A stretch of DNA of 64,000 nucleotides from NCBI GenBank assembly GCA_024213275.1, contig JANAVG010000008.1, positions 1-64,000 of the forward strand, read 5' to 3'. The notes under the pieces are model-generated. The model ran no database searches and was not told the origin of the DNA. It worked only from the letters and a program-made list of their open reading frames with translations. Each line of letters begins with the position of its first letter. The stretch's first letter is position 1. Of the stretch, positions 15,990-23,800 are shown piece by piece. The position numbers and the translations under genes are program-made. The stretch comes from Rossellomorea sp. BNER. Lineage in GTDB: Bacteria; Bacillota; Bacilli; Bacillales; Bacillaceae_B.

Positions 15990-16230
15990 AGGCTCTTTTC
16001 TAAAAGATAGTTGTTTTATAAATAGAATTTGTGAAAGCAAACCATCGATAAAGAAGTTGAATGGAGCGGAAGGTGCGAGACTCCTACGGGAGCAGCGGAA
16101 CAGGTGAGACCCACTGACACAGGGCGCTGAGGAGGCTCACCGCCCGCCCCGCGGAAAGCGCAATCTTTCACTGCAATCAACCACTACTCTTTCAAGAAAA
16201 AAATAGCAACTAAGTTTTTAAAAACTGCTA
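15990..16230. repeat. MITE-like element A, full copy
   Basis: The left end AGGCTCTTTTCTAAAAGATA and the inverted right end (TTTTTAAAAACTGCTA on the plus strand) are terminal inverted repeats. Inside lies the GC-rich core GGAGCGGAAGGTGCGAGACT, CCTACGGGAGCAGCGG and CCCGCCCCGCGGAAAGCG, which can fold into one long hairpin. There is no coding capacity. A second full copy is at 54,507; core-deleted copies are at 42,844 and 49,993. Confidence 0.7.
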
Positions 16231-16246
16231 AAAATGAAAACAATGG

Positions 16247-16276
16247 AAGAGGGTCTGAATTGGTCAGACCCTCTTT
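16247..16276. terminator. bidirectional terminator between ald and aguA
   Basis: AGAGGGTCTGA pairs with TCAGACCCTCT around ATTGG, with T-rich sequence on both exits. The two genes converge here. Confidence 0.85.
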
Positions 16277-16326
16277 AAATTAGACTATTTTTATAAGAGT
16301 GTACTAAACTACCGAAAGATGACTAA

Positions 16327-17427
16327 TTATGGTAGCGGTTGTTGTTGGGTAATACAATGAATATTGCCGCCAGCAACGGATATCTCTCTAGTATTAACAG
16401 GTACAATTTCTCTATCAGGGTACATTTTTTTAAAGGACTCGATAGCAACCTTATCTTGAGGGTCATCAAAAACAGGTAAGATTACCCCGCCGTTACATAG
16501 AAAACAATTAATATAGGTGGAAATAAACGTTACTTCGCTTGATCTACGAAAACTATTATGGGCAAAATCGATCTCTTCACTTTCTGATTGAGTTAACGTG
16601 ATTTGGTCCGGTAGATGAATCCTGTGAATTTTGAGCTTTCTCCCTTTTGCATCTGTCGCCTTTTTTAAGATGTTGTATGCATCCTGGAGTACTGAATATT
16701 GAGAGTGATCAGGATCATCTGTCCATCCTATTGCAACCTCTCCTGGACGTACAAAAAACACAACCTCATCCACATGTCCGTCGGTTTCATCCCCCACTAA
16801 TCCATCCTTTAACCAAATGACCTTTTCGATATTTAAATAGTCATCTAGCTTCTTCTCGATTTGCTCCCTCGTGAGTCCAGGGTTACGGTTGGGGTTCAAA
16901 AGGCATTGTTCTGTCGTAATTAATGTTCCTTCCCCATCTACGGTAATGGCGCCGCCTTCTAATATAAGCTCATTGGCATCATACCTTTTCACTTGCTCAA
17001 TTTCTAGTACCTTCTTCTTTACATGTAAATCCAAATGCCAAGGGAAATAAAGGCCTTCAACTAAACCTCCCCATGCATTAAATCCCCAATCGATTCCACG
17101 GACTTCACCCTTATCATTTTTCACAAATGTGGGTCCCATATCTCTCATCCATGCATCATTGGAAGATAATTCAATCACCCGAATATAATCTGGTAATTGG
17201 GCACGTGCATTTTCAAATTGGTCCGCGGATACGCACATTGTGACGGGTTCAAATTTCGAAATCGCTTTTGCTACTTCAACAAACACTCGTTGCGCCGGTT
17301 TTGCTCCAGCTCTCCATGTATCCGTTCTAGTCGGCCAAAGCATCCATGTCCCTTTATGTGGTTCAAATTCCCCTGGCATTCTAAACCCTTCTTGTTTTGG
17401 TGTATTAGTAGTCGTTACAACAACCAT
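16327..17427 (-). CDS. aguA: agmatine deiminase
   Basis: 366 residues, matching the family length (PAD_porph fold). It hydrolyses agmatine to N-carbamoylputrescine and ammonia. Visible signatures are MPGEFEPHKGTWMLWPTRTD at the start of the fold, NDAWMRDMGPTFV (substrate-binding Asp), LEGGAITVDGEGT, GDETDGHVDE with the catalytic His, and GGNIHCITQQQ with the nucleophilic Cys (C358). The ATG follows GAGGAGG. It has its own sigma-54 promoter at 17,528-17,544. The usual partner, the nitrilase-type N-carbamoylputrescine amidohydrolase AguB, is absent. An M20 carbamoylase lies in the neighbouring operon instead. Confidence 0.93.
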   Translation of the reverse strand: MVVVTTTNTPKQEGFRMPGEFEPHKGTWMLWPTRTDTWRAGAKPAQRVFVEVAKAISKFEPVTMCVSADQFENARAQLPDYIRVIELSSNDAWMRDMGPTFVKNDKGEVRGIDWGFNAWGGLVEGLYFPWHLDLHVKKKVLEIEQVKRYDANELILEGGAITVDGEGTLITTEQCLLNPNRNPGLTREQIEKKLDDYLNIEKVIWLKDGLVGDETDGHVDEVVFFVRPGEVAIGWTDDPDHSQYSVLQDAYNILKKATDAKGRKLKIHRIHLPDQITLTQSESEEIDFAHNSFRRSSEVTFISTYINCFLCNGGVILPVFDDPQDKVAIESFKKMYPDREIVPVNTREISVAGGNIHCITQQQPLP

Positions 17428-17527
17428 CTTGAATCCTCCTCATCCCGCTTGTCTTTTTCTATGACGATCTATAAATAAATGTTTTCGATATGCCTGTTAC
17501 TTGATTACATATCTCTATAGAGTGACA

Positions 17528-17544
17528 TGCAAAAAATGTGCCAA
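17528..17544 (-). promoter_or_regulatory. sigma-54 (-24/-12) promoter of aguA
   Basis: In the minus sense TTGGCAC-ATTTT-TTGCA is a consensus match with correct spacing, about 100 bases upstream of the agmatine deiminase start codon. Confidence 0.85.
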
Positions 17545-17587
17545 TCAGGTTCTTGCTTTTTTCGAATGATCTATGCTTTTAAATAGT

Positions 17588-17683
17588 TAGATGTGCGTAA
17601 ATCTGATTTCTTGTGCATTTATCCTAAGTTTTCGTGCTAAAATTTAGAATCTCGTGCATAAAATCCAAAAGTTGTGCATTTTT
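17588..17683. repeat. GTGCAT array, copy 1
   Basis: GTGCGTAAAT, TTGTGCATTT, TTCGTGCTAAAA, CTCGTGCATAAAA and GTTGTGCATTTT recur every 20-26 bases. Similar arrays are at 25,243, 31,187 and 45,055. Confidence 0.65.
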
Positions 17684-17693
17684 CTACCACTAG

Positions 17694-19103
17694 CTAATCC
17701 AAATTATTTAATTTATACTTTTTAATTCTTCTTGACATAGAAGATTGTGTTATTCCTAAGGACTTTGCTGCTTTTCTAGTTGTTCCGTGTTCATTTAAAG
17801 CGTTTTCAATTATTTTTTTCTCAATACTTTCCATATATTGTGGTAGAGACTGATTTTTTAATTGTAATAGATTGTTCTCTTTATGATTTTGGTCAATAGC
17901 AGCAGATGATTCGTTTAGAATTTTGTCTGGTAAATCTTCTAAAGTAATAACATTGTTAAGAGAAGTTATGACTAATCTTTCAACCGTATTTTCTAACTCT
18001 CTTATATTACCCGGCCAGTCGTATTCTTGTAATAATTCCACTGCTTCTTTACCTAATGATACGTCTCTACTATATTTCGTTTTAAACATCCCGAGATAGT
18101 GATAGAGTAACGGGAGAATGTCATCCTTTCTGTCTTTAATCGAAGGAATGGTAATCGTAATGACATTCAAACGATAGTATAAATCTTCTCTGAATTTTTT
18201 CTGTTTGACCATCTCAAGGAGGTTCTGGTTGGTTGCGGTAACGATTCTGATATCCGCCTTTTGTACTTCAGTTCCTCCAATCGGAATATATGATTTATTC
18301 TGCAATAAATGGAGTAGTTTAGGCTGTAGGTGAAGGGGTAACTCTCCGATTTCATCTAAAAAAAGTGTTCCTCCATTAGCCTTCTTGACTAATCCTTGCT
18401 TTCCTTTGCTGTTAGATCCCGTAAAGGCTCCCTTCATATAGCCGAATAATTCGGACTCCATCAATGTCTCTGGAATCGCACTACAATTAATTTGAACAAA
18501 AGGCTTGTCCGCTCGAGTACTTTTTTTATGAAGTTCCTCCGCGATCATACTTTTTCCGACACCGGTTTCACCATTCAATAAAACAGTCGCATCAAAACTA
18601 GCAACTCTATTAATTAACTCGAACATTTCATTATGCTGCTTGCTTTTACCAATGATTAATCTGCCGTCATTTTCTTTTTTTTGTGTGAATTTCATTTCTT
18701 GAATTTGTTGCCAATATTGCTTCATTAATGCTTCGGTTTTTTCTAACTTAAACGAAGCTTTTACTGTTTCTGTTATATCTTTTACATGAACTAAAACGTA
18801 TTCGGTGTTTTCTTCTTCTATTTTTATTAATAAGCCGGTGGCAAGATATTGACGTCCCTTTGAGGTTTGAACTTTTGTGGTTGTTTCTCTGTTTTTTAAT
18901 ACAATTTTCGTAACAGATGGAGTAAACAACCCAATACTCTCTAATTCCTCAACTGTTTTTCCGATAATACCTGCTCTATCAATCCCTAATTGTTTTGTAC
19001 TCGTGTCATTAACCCATAGAGCAACACCCTTATTATTTGCTATAAAAACACCATCATTTAAATGGTTTAACACCACAGAGAAATGATCTGTAGGAAAATT
19101 CAT
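17694..19103 (-). CDS. sigma-54-dependent transcriptional activator (PAS-AAA+-Fis), regulator 1
   Basis: 469 residues. A PAS domain (about 1-120) senses an unknown signal. The AAA+ domain has Walker A GETGVGKS (178-185), the sigma-54-contacting GAFTG loop (225-229), Walker B GGTLFLDEIG (244-253) and the WPGNIRELENTVERL end (about 363-377). A Fis-type helix-turn-helix is at about 432-463 (GTTRKAAKSLGITQSSMSRR). This RocR/BkdR-like layout means it opens -24/-12 promoters by ATP hydrolysis. The ATG follows AAAGGAGAGG. It is divergent from the carbamoylase-aminotransferase operon whose promoter is at 19,249, and is followed by aguA; both are likely targets. Confidence 0.93.
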   Translation of the reverse strand: MNFPTDHFSVVLNHLNDGVFIANNKGVALWVNDTSTKQLGIDRAGIIGKTVEELESIGLFTPSVTKIVLKNRETTTKVQTSKGRQYLATGLLIKIEEENTEYVLVHVKDITETVKASFKLEKTEALMKQYWQQIQEMKFTQKKENDGRLIIGKSKQHNEMFELINRVASFDATVLLNGETGVGKSMIAEELHKKSTRADKPFVQINCSAIPETLMESELFGYMKGAFTGSNSKGKQGLVKKANGGTLFLDEIGELPLHLQPKLLHLLQNKSYIPIGGTEVQKADIRIVTATNQNLLEMVKQKKFREDLYYRLNVITITIPSIKDRKDDILPLLYHYLGMFKTKYSRDVSLGKEAVELLQEYDWPGNIRELENTVERLVITSLNNVITLEDLPDKILNESSAAIDQNHKENNLLQLKNQSLPQYMESIEKKIIENALNEHGTTRKAAKSLGITQSSMSRRIKKYKLNNLD

Positions 19104-19139
19104 ATAAAGCCTCTCCTTTAAGGATCAAATTCGACTCAT

Positions 19140-19180
19140 TTTAACGAAATCGATTCAGATTTGAAGCGAATCTGATTCAA
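19140..19180. promoter_or_regulatory. candidate enhancer site of regulator 1
   Basis: CGAAATCGATTCAGATTTGA runs into AGCGAATCTGATTC, which ends in the inverted repeat GAATC-T-GATTC (19,168-19,178). The centre is about 75-110 bases upstream of the -24 element, and related words occur upstream of the ald promoter. Confidence 0.5.
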
Positions 19181-19248
19181 ACTAGCGCTAATATTATCAT
19201 TTTTCTGAATTTGTGTCCAATTCGGCTTGGTTCGAGGTGCTTTTGTTT

Positions 19249-19265
19249 TTGGCATGGTTTTTGCA
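19249..19265 (+). promoter_or_regulatory. sigma-54 (-24/-12) promoter of the carbamoylase operon
   Basis: TTGGCAT-GGTTT-TTGCA has the required GG and GC with standard spacing. A start site near 19,276 rules out any coding start before it, so the gene must begin at the TTG at 19,292. Confidence 0.85.
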
Positions 19266-19291
19266 AACAAATTAGTGAGGAGGGAAAATCA

Positions 19292-20530
19292 TTGGAATCC
19301 ACTAAACTGAATATTAACAAAAAAAGATTACTAGAAACCATTAACATTAGTTCATCAATTGGTTCTACAAGGAATAGGGGGCTTAATCGCCTGGCCCTTT
19401 CAGAAGAGGATAAAATATTTAGGGATCAATTCTGTGATTGGTTGATTGACGAAGGTTTAGAAGTAAGAGTTGATGATTTTGGAAACATTTATGGAAGAAG
19501 GGCTGGCAAAAATAATTCTGGTCCTGTTATAGCGGTAGGATCCCACTTAGATACTCAGCCATGCGGAGGTCGTTATGATGGTGTACTTGGGGTTCTAATC
19601 GCATTGGAAGCCATTCGTGTTCTTAACGAACAAAATATAGAGACGGAGAATCCGATTGAAATTATTAACTTTACCAATGAAGAAGGGGCAAGGTTTTCTC
19701 CTCCTATGCTTGGATCAGGTGGAGTGGCGGGGGTTTTTACTAAGGAATTTATTTACAATATAAAAGACGTTAGTGGAAAAACGTTTGAACAAGCCTTACA
19801 AGAAATCGGTTACATGGGAGAAGAAAAAAATCGAATTAAATCAATAAAGAATTTCATAGAACTCCATATTGAACAAGGCCCCATTTTGGAACAAAAAAAT
19901 AAGTCGATTGGTATTGTTGAGGGTATTCAAGGAATGAGTTGGTTAACAGTAAAAGTAATTGGAGAAACAAACCATGCCGGACCAACTCCAATGGAGAATC
20001 GAAAAGACGCTATTGTTCCTGTTGGGAAAATGATTACGAAAATCAATGAGCTTACTCAGGAGATCGAAGGATTAAAAACCACTGTTGGTCAATTGAATGT
20101 AAAGCCAAACGTATCTAATGTTATACCTGGGGAAGTTGAGTTTACGATTGACATTAGGCATAAGGATGATGATCCTCGAAACCATGCAATTGATAGGTTA
20201 AAAGAACAATTGAGTACGATTGCACTTCTTCATAAAGTTGAGATAACGATACAAACTTCCTGGAATTCTGATTCCGTTTTCTTTTCTCCATTCATAGCTA
20301 ATATAATTTCTGAAGCAGCGGAGCAATGGAAATATTCATCACTACGATTGTTTAGTGGACCGGGGCATGATGCGAAATATATGAGTTTTCTAGGTGATAC
20401 TGGAATGATCTTTTTGCCAAGTATAAATGGCATTAGCCATAATGAATCAGAATTAACCCTAGATGATGACATTGAAAAAGGGGCAAATATACTAGTATCA
20501 GTTCTTCTTAAATTGGCCAATACGAAGTAA
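19292..20530 (+). CDS. M20-family N-carbamoyl-amino-acid/amine hydrolase
   Basis: 412 residues, in the allantoate amidohydrolase / N-carbamoyl-L-amino-acid hydrolase / beta-ureidopropionase group (dinuclear metallopeptidase fold). Metal ligands are H85 and D96 (GSHLDTQPCGGRYDGVLG), E130/E131 (NFTNEEGARF), H192 (LHIEQGP) and a late His in NGISHNESE. The dimer-domain Arg/Asn region (MENRKDAIVPVG) is present. The TTG start after GTGAGGAGGG fits; a frame extending 27 codons upstream crosses the sigma-54 promoter and is not real. It should release NH3 and CO2 from an N-carbamoyl compound. Candidates are N-carbamoyl-beta-alanine, or N-carbamoylputrescine made by the adjacent agmatine deiminase. Confidence 0.85.
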   Translation: MESTKLNINKKRLLETINISSSIGSTRNRGLNRLALSEEDKIFRDQFCDWLIDEGLEVRVDDFGNIYGRRAGKNNSGPVIAVGSHLDTQPCGGRYDGVLGVLIALEAIRVLNEQNIETENPIEIINFTNEEGARFSPPMLGSGGVAGVFTKEFIYNIKDVSGKTFEQALQEIGYMGEEKNRIKSIKNFIELHIEQGPILEQKNKSIGIVEGIQGMSWLTVKVIGETNHAGPTPMENRKDAIVPVGKMITKINELTQEIEGLKTTVGQLNVKPNVSNVIPGEVEFTIDIRHKDDDPRNHAIDRLKEQLSTIALLHKVEITIQTSWNSDSVFFSPFIANIISEAAEQWKYSSLRLFSGPGHDAKYMSFLGDTGMIFLPSINGISHNESELTLDDDIEKGANILVSVLLKLANTK

Positions 20531-20559
20531 CAACTATTAATAGATTAGGAGTGTTTAAT

Positions 20560-21960
20560 ATGACTTATAGTAAAGAACAACTTTTAACTAGTACAGAAAG
20601 ATTAAATTCAGAACTAAGTGATTTAGATAAAAAACATTTAATTCATCCTGTGGCAGTTCCGAAACAGCATGCTTCACAAGGACCGAAAATTATCTTTTCT
20701 AAAGGTGAAGGAATCAATGTTAAAGATATGAATGAACGCAGCTTTATTGATGGTGTTTCGATGCTGTGGAACGTTAATGTAGGGCATGGAAAGAAAGAAT
20801 TAGCGGATGTTGCTCACAATCAAATGACTAAAATGGCTTATAGCTCAACCTTTTATGGTTATGGAAATGAACCTGCCATCCGCTTAGCAGAGAAAATTTC
20901 TACATTAACGCCTGAAGACTTGGATACTGTTTTCTTTACATCAGGAGGTTCGGAATCTAATGATACCGCGTTTAAATTATCGCGTTTCTACTGGCAGCTA
21001 AAAGGTTTTAAGAATAAGAGAAAAATTATCTCATTAAGACGAGGCTATCATGGTGTAACGGTTTCTGCACAAAGAGCTACCGGTATTGATGCCTTCAGGA
21101 ATTTTTCTGGTTCAACAGACCCGGATATTGTGAATGCGAAAGCGCATCTTACAGAGTGTGAACTTGGTGATAAAACTCACCCAGAATATTCTGGTTGTAT
21201 TCGAAGCATTATCGAAGAAGAGGGATCAGATAAGATTGCCGCGGTTATTGTAGAGCCTATTCAAGGAGCTGGTGGAGTTCATGTACCACCTGATGGATAT
21301 TTAAAAGCAGTGAGACAGCTTTGTGATGAATTTAATATCTTATTAATTGTAGATGAAGTCATTTGTGGGTTTGGTAGAACAGGTGAAATGTTTGGAGTAA
21401 ATCATTGGGACATCACACCTGACCTCATGAGCATCGCAAAGGGCATCACAAGTGGTTATGCCCAGCTCGGGGGTGTGGTCATGAATAATAGAGTTGGTGA
21501 CACCATTAAAGAATATAATGATATTCTTCCCCATGGATTTACGTATAGTGGACATCCAACCTCTTGCGCAGTAGGACTTAAAAACATCGAAATTGTTGAG
21601 AGAGAGGGCCTTGTTGAGAATGCTCATAAGATGGGGAAAGAACTTGAAAAGGGTTTTACCTATTTAGAAGAAAAGCATGAGTTTTTTACAAACCCAAGAA
21701 CAGTTGGTTTATTAGCAGGGTTTGATTTAATGAAAGATCCAATAGTAAATACTCCATTTGATTACTCGGCTCAAGCAGCAGTTTCTGTTGTAGAGGAATG
21801 TTATCAGCGAGGTCTCTTAATTAGATGTTTTGATTTTGAACCCGGAATGAATATCGTAGCCGTTGCACCTCCACTAATTATTCAGAAACAAGAGATCGAA
21901 ACGATCATCTCTATTTTGGATGAAGCAATGGCAGCATTTTCGCGAAAAGTAAAGTTGTAA
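20560..21960 (+). CDS. class III omega-aminotransferase (pyruvate-type), copy 1
   Basis: 466 residues, PLP fold type I. PLP site: GSES loop (FFTSGGSESNDTAFK), D265 (IVDEVICGFGRTGEMF) and the Schiff-base Lys K294 (SIAKGITSGYAQLGG). The layout resembles beta-alanine, putrescine or taurine:pyruvate aminotransferases; the amine donor cannot be fixed. The ATG at 20,560 follows TAGGAG by eight bases. It is the second gene of the sigma-54 operon, 29 bases after the carbamoylase and 30 before the aldehyde dehydrogenase, so its product aldehyde is probably oxidised by the next enzyme. It is a clear paralogue of the 28,247 gene (same LWNVNVGHG and KGxTSGYAQLGG blocks). Confidence 0.9.
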   Translation: MTYSKEQLLTSTERLNSELSDLDKKHLIHPVAVPKQHASQGPKIIFSKGEGINVKDMNERSFIDGVSMLWNVNVGHGKKELADVAHNQMTKMAYSSTFYGYGNEPAIRLAEKISTLTPEDLDTVFFTSGGSESNDTAFKLSRFYWQLKGFKNKRKIISLRRGYHGVTVSAQRATGIDAFRNFSGSTDPDIVNAKAHLTECELGDKTHPEYSGCIRSIIEEEGSDKIAAVIVEPIQGAGGVHVPPDGYLKAVRQLCDEFNILLIVDEVICGFGRTGEMFGVNHWDITPDLMSIAKGITSGYAQLGGVVMNNRVGDTIKEYNDILPHGFTYSGHPTSCAVGLKNIEIVEREGLVENAHKMGKELEKGFTYLEEKHEFFTNPRTVGLLAGFDLMKDPIVNTPFDYSAQAAVSVVEECYQRGLLIRCFDFEPGMNIVAVAPPLIIQKQEIETIISILDEAMAAFSRKVKL

Positions 21961-21990
21961 AAGTATGAGTATAAGTGAGGAGGTTTTTTA

Positions 21991-23460
21991 GTGGTTAAGC
22001 TACATTCAGAAGTCATTGAATTTCTAAAGGGTCCCAAGAAATTATTTATAGATGGGGAATGGAAAGAGTCGGTGGAAGGGAATATGTTTGAAACGATCAA
22101 TCCCGCAACTGGCGAGGTGCTTGGAAATATCTATGAAGCGGGCATACAGGATGTTGATTTGGCAGTTGAAGCGGCGTATAAAGCTTTTGAATTTGGAGAA
22201 TGGTCTTCCATTAGCTCTTACGAACGTTCAAGGTTAATGGAGAAGTTAGCCGATTTGATGGAACGCGATATTGAAATACTTGCACAAATAGATACATTGG
22301 ACAATGGAAAATCCATTAAAGAAATGGTAACGGCTGATCTACCTAATGCGATTGAAAATTTACGATACTTCGCAGGATGGACAACCAAGCATTATGGTGA
22401 GACGATCCCCATCTCTGAAAACTATTTAAACTATACTAGACACGAACCAGTAGGGGTGGTTGGTCAGATTATTCCATGGAATTTTCCAATTATGATGGCT
22501 CTTTGGAAAATAGCCCCTGCACTTGCGACTGGATGTACCATTATTCTGAAACCAGCAGAACAAACTCCTTTATCAGCTATTTACTTGGGGAAACTCATTG
22601 AAGAGGCAGGTTTCCCTAAAGGTGTCATTAATATCATTAATGGTTTCGGAAAAACAGCAGGGGAAGCTTTAGTGAAACATCCAAAAGTGAATAAAATCGC
22701 CTTTACAGGTTCGACTCCTGTCGGTCAAAGAATTATGAAAGAAGCTGCTAATACGTTAAAACGGGTAACTCTAGAACTTGGTGGAAAATCCCCCAATATT
22801 ATTTTACCTGATGCTGACTTGGATAAGGCCATACCAGGTGTATTTTCAGGAATAATGGTGAATCAGGGTCAGGTCTGCTGTGCAGGTTCAAGAGTGTTTA
22901 TCCCGAGGGATATGTATGAAAAGGTTACCAAGAAATTAGTTGAATACGCTGAGAACGTTACATTAGGAAATGGATTAGAAGATTCCACAACAATGGGTCC
23001 TTTAGTTTCAAAAAGACAACAGGAAATTGTAACATCTTATATTAATAAAGGAATTGAAGAAGGAGCAAAGTTATTAACTGGGGGGAAAACACTAGAATCC
23101 GGTTTTTATGTTACTCCTACTGTATTTGCTGAGGTAGATGATAGTATGACGATAGCAAAAGAGGAAATTTTCGGACCAGTTGTCGTTGCCATGCCTTATG
23201 ATAGCTTAGAAGAAGTAATAGAACGAGCAAATTCAACATCTTATGGATTGGCAGCAGGGATTTGGACAGAGAATTTAAGAAATGCACATAAGGTTACAAA
23301 TCTACTAAAAGCAGGAACCGTTTGGGTTAATTGTTACAACCTGACAAATGCTGCTGCCCCATTTGGTGGCTTTAAAGAATCAGGTTTTGGTCGTGAAATG
23401 GGGTCCTATGCACTTTCGAACTACACGGAAGTTAAAAGTGTTTGGATTAATCTTGAATAA
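21991..23460 (+). CDS. NAD(P)-dependent aldehyde dehydrogenase, copy 1
   Basis: 489 residues, full length. Cofactor motif FTGSTPVGQRI, catalytic Glu E262 in LELGGKSPN, and nucleophile Cys 296/297 in NQGQVCCAGSRV; the end FGGFKESGFGREMG is typical of DhaS/betaine-aldehyde-type enzymes. The GTG start follows GTGAGGAGG. It is the third gene of the sigma-54 operon and should oxidise the aldehyde made by the aminotransferase (for example 4-aminobutanal or malonate semialdehyde) to the acid. It has the general ELGGK motif, unlike the second copy at 29,586, so the two modules probably handle different aldehydes. Confidence 0.92.
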   Translation: MVKLHSEVIEFLKGPKKLFIDGEWKESVEGNMFETINPATGEVLGNIYEAGIQDVDLAVEAAYKAFEFGEWSSISSYERSRLMEKLADLMERDIEILAQIDTLDNGKSIKEMVTADLPNAIENLRYFAGWTTKHYGETIPISENYLNYTRHEPVGVVGQIIPWNFPIMMALWKIAPALATGCTIILKPAEQTPLSAIYLGKLIEEAGFPKGVINIINGFGKTAGEALVKHPKVNKIAFTGSTPVGQRIMKEAANTLKRVTLELGGKSPNIILPDADLDKAIPGVFSGIMVNQGQVCCAGSRVFIPRDMYEKVTKKLVEYAENVTLGNGLEDSTTMGPLVSKRQQEIVTSYINKGIEEGAKLLTGGKTLESGFYVTPTVFAEVDDSMTIAKEEIFGPVVVAMPYDSLEEVIERANSTSYGLAAGIWTENLRNAHKVTNLLKAGTVWVNCYNLTNAAAPFGGFKESGFGREMGSYALSNYTEVKSVWINLE

Positions 23461-23466
23461 GTTGCT

Positions 23467-23491
23467 TAGTTAGCCGCTATTTAGGCGGCTA
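23467..23491 (+). terminator. hairpin after the aldehyde dehydrogenase gene
   Basis: GTTAGCCGC pairs with GCGGCTAAC. The downstream side is A-rich (TATAATAAAAAAAG), so it is at best a weak terminator in the plus direction and may only protect the mRNA end. Confidence 0.5.
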
Positions 23492-23505
23492 ACTATAATA
23501 AAAAA

Positions 23506-23519
23506 AGTAAGCGTTTTCC
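23506..23519 (+). promoter_or_regulatory. possible CcpA (cre) site
   Basis: AGTAAGCGTTTTCC agrees with 12 of the 14 positions of TGWAANCGNTNWCA. It lies between the aldehyde dehydrogenase and the permease. Confidence 0.35.
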
Positions 23520-23543
23520 ATAACTTAATAATATGGGATTCTT

Positions 23544-23582
23544 CCTTGTCTTATCTACTTATGAAAAGTAGATAAGACAAGG
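23544..23582. promoter_or_regulatory. 17-bp perfect-stem hairpin in the permease leader
   Basis: CCTTGTCTTATCTACTT is followed by ATGAA and then AAGTAGATAAGACAAGG, a perfect inverted repeat without a T run. It could be an operator, an mRNA-stabilising structure or a decayed element. Confidence 0.5.
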
Positions 23583-23800
23583 GGATTTCATGACAGTAAA
23601 CTCCAAGGAAAAGGGGATGTAACACGTCCGTTTAACTTTTCTTTTCAATAATGTCGAGAATCGCAAAAGCAGTTTATATGGGGAAATTCCCAGAAGAATT
23701 TTTGTGATTTCCCTAATTAAGCAATGGACAAAGAAATGTTTACAACCTAGCTAAAGTTCTGGGATACACAACAGTAATTTTAATTGAAAGGATGTTTATT

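Noticed and set aside
17588-17683. GTGCAT units as the enhancer of aguA
   Set aside because: The same arrays occur at 25,243, 31,187 and 45,055 without a sigma-54 promoter behind them, so they are a general repeat.
19211-19291. Upstream extension of the carbamoylase frame
   Set aside because: It contains the -24/-12 promoter itself, so it would lie before the transcription start. The TTG at 19,292 has a good ribosome site.
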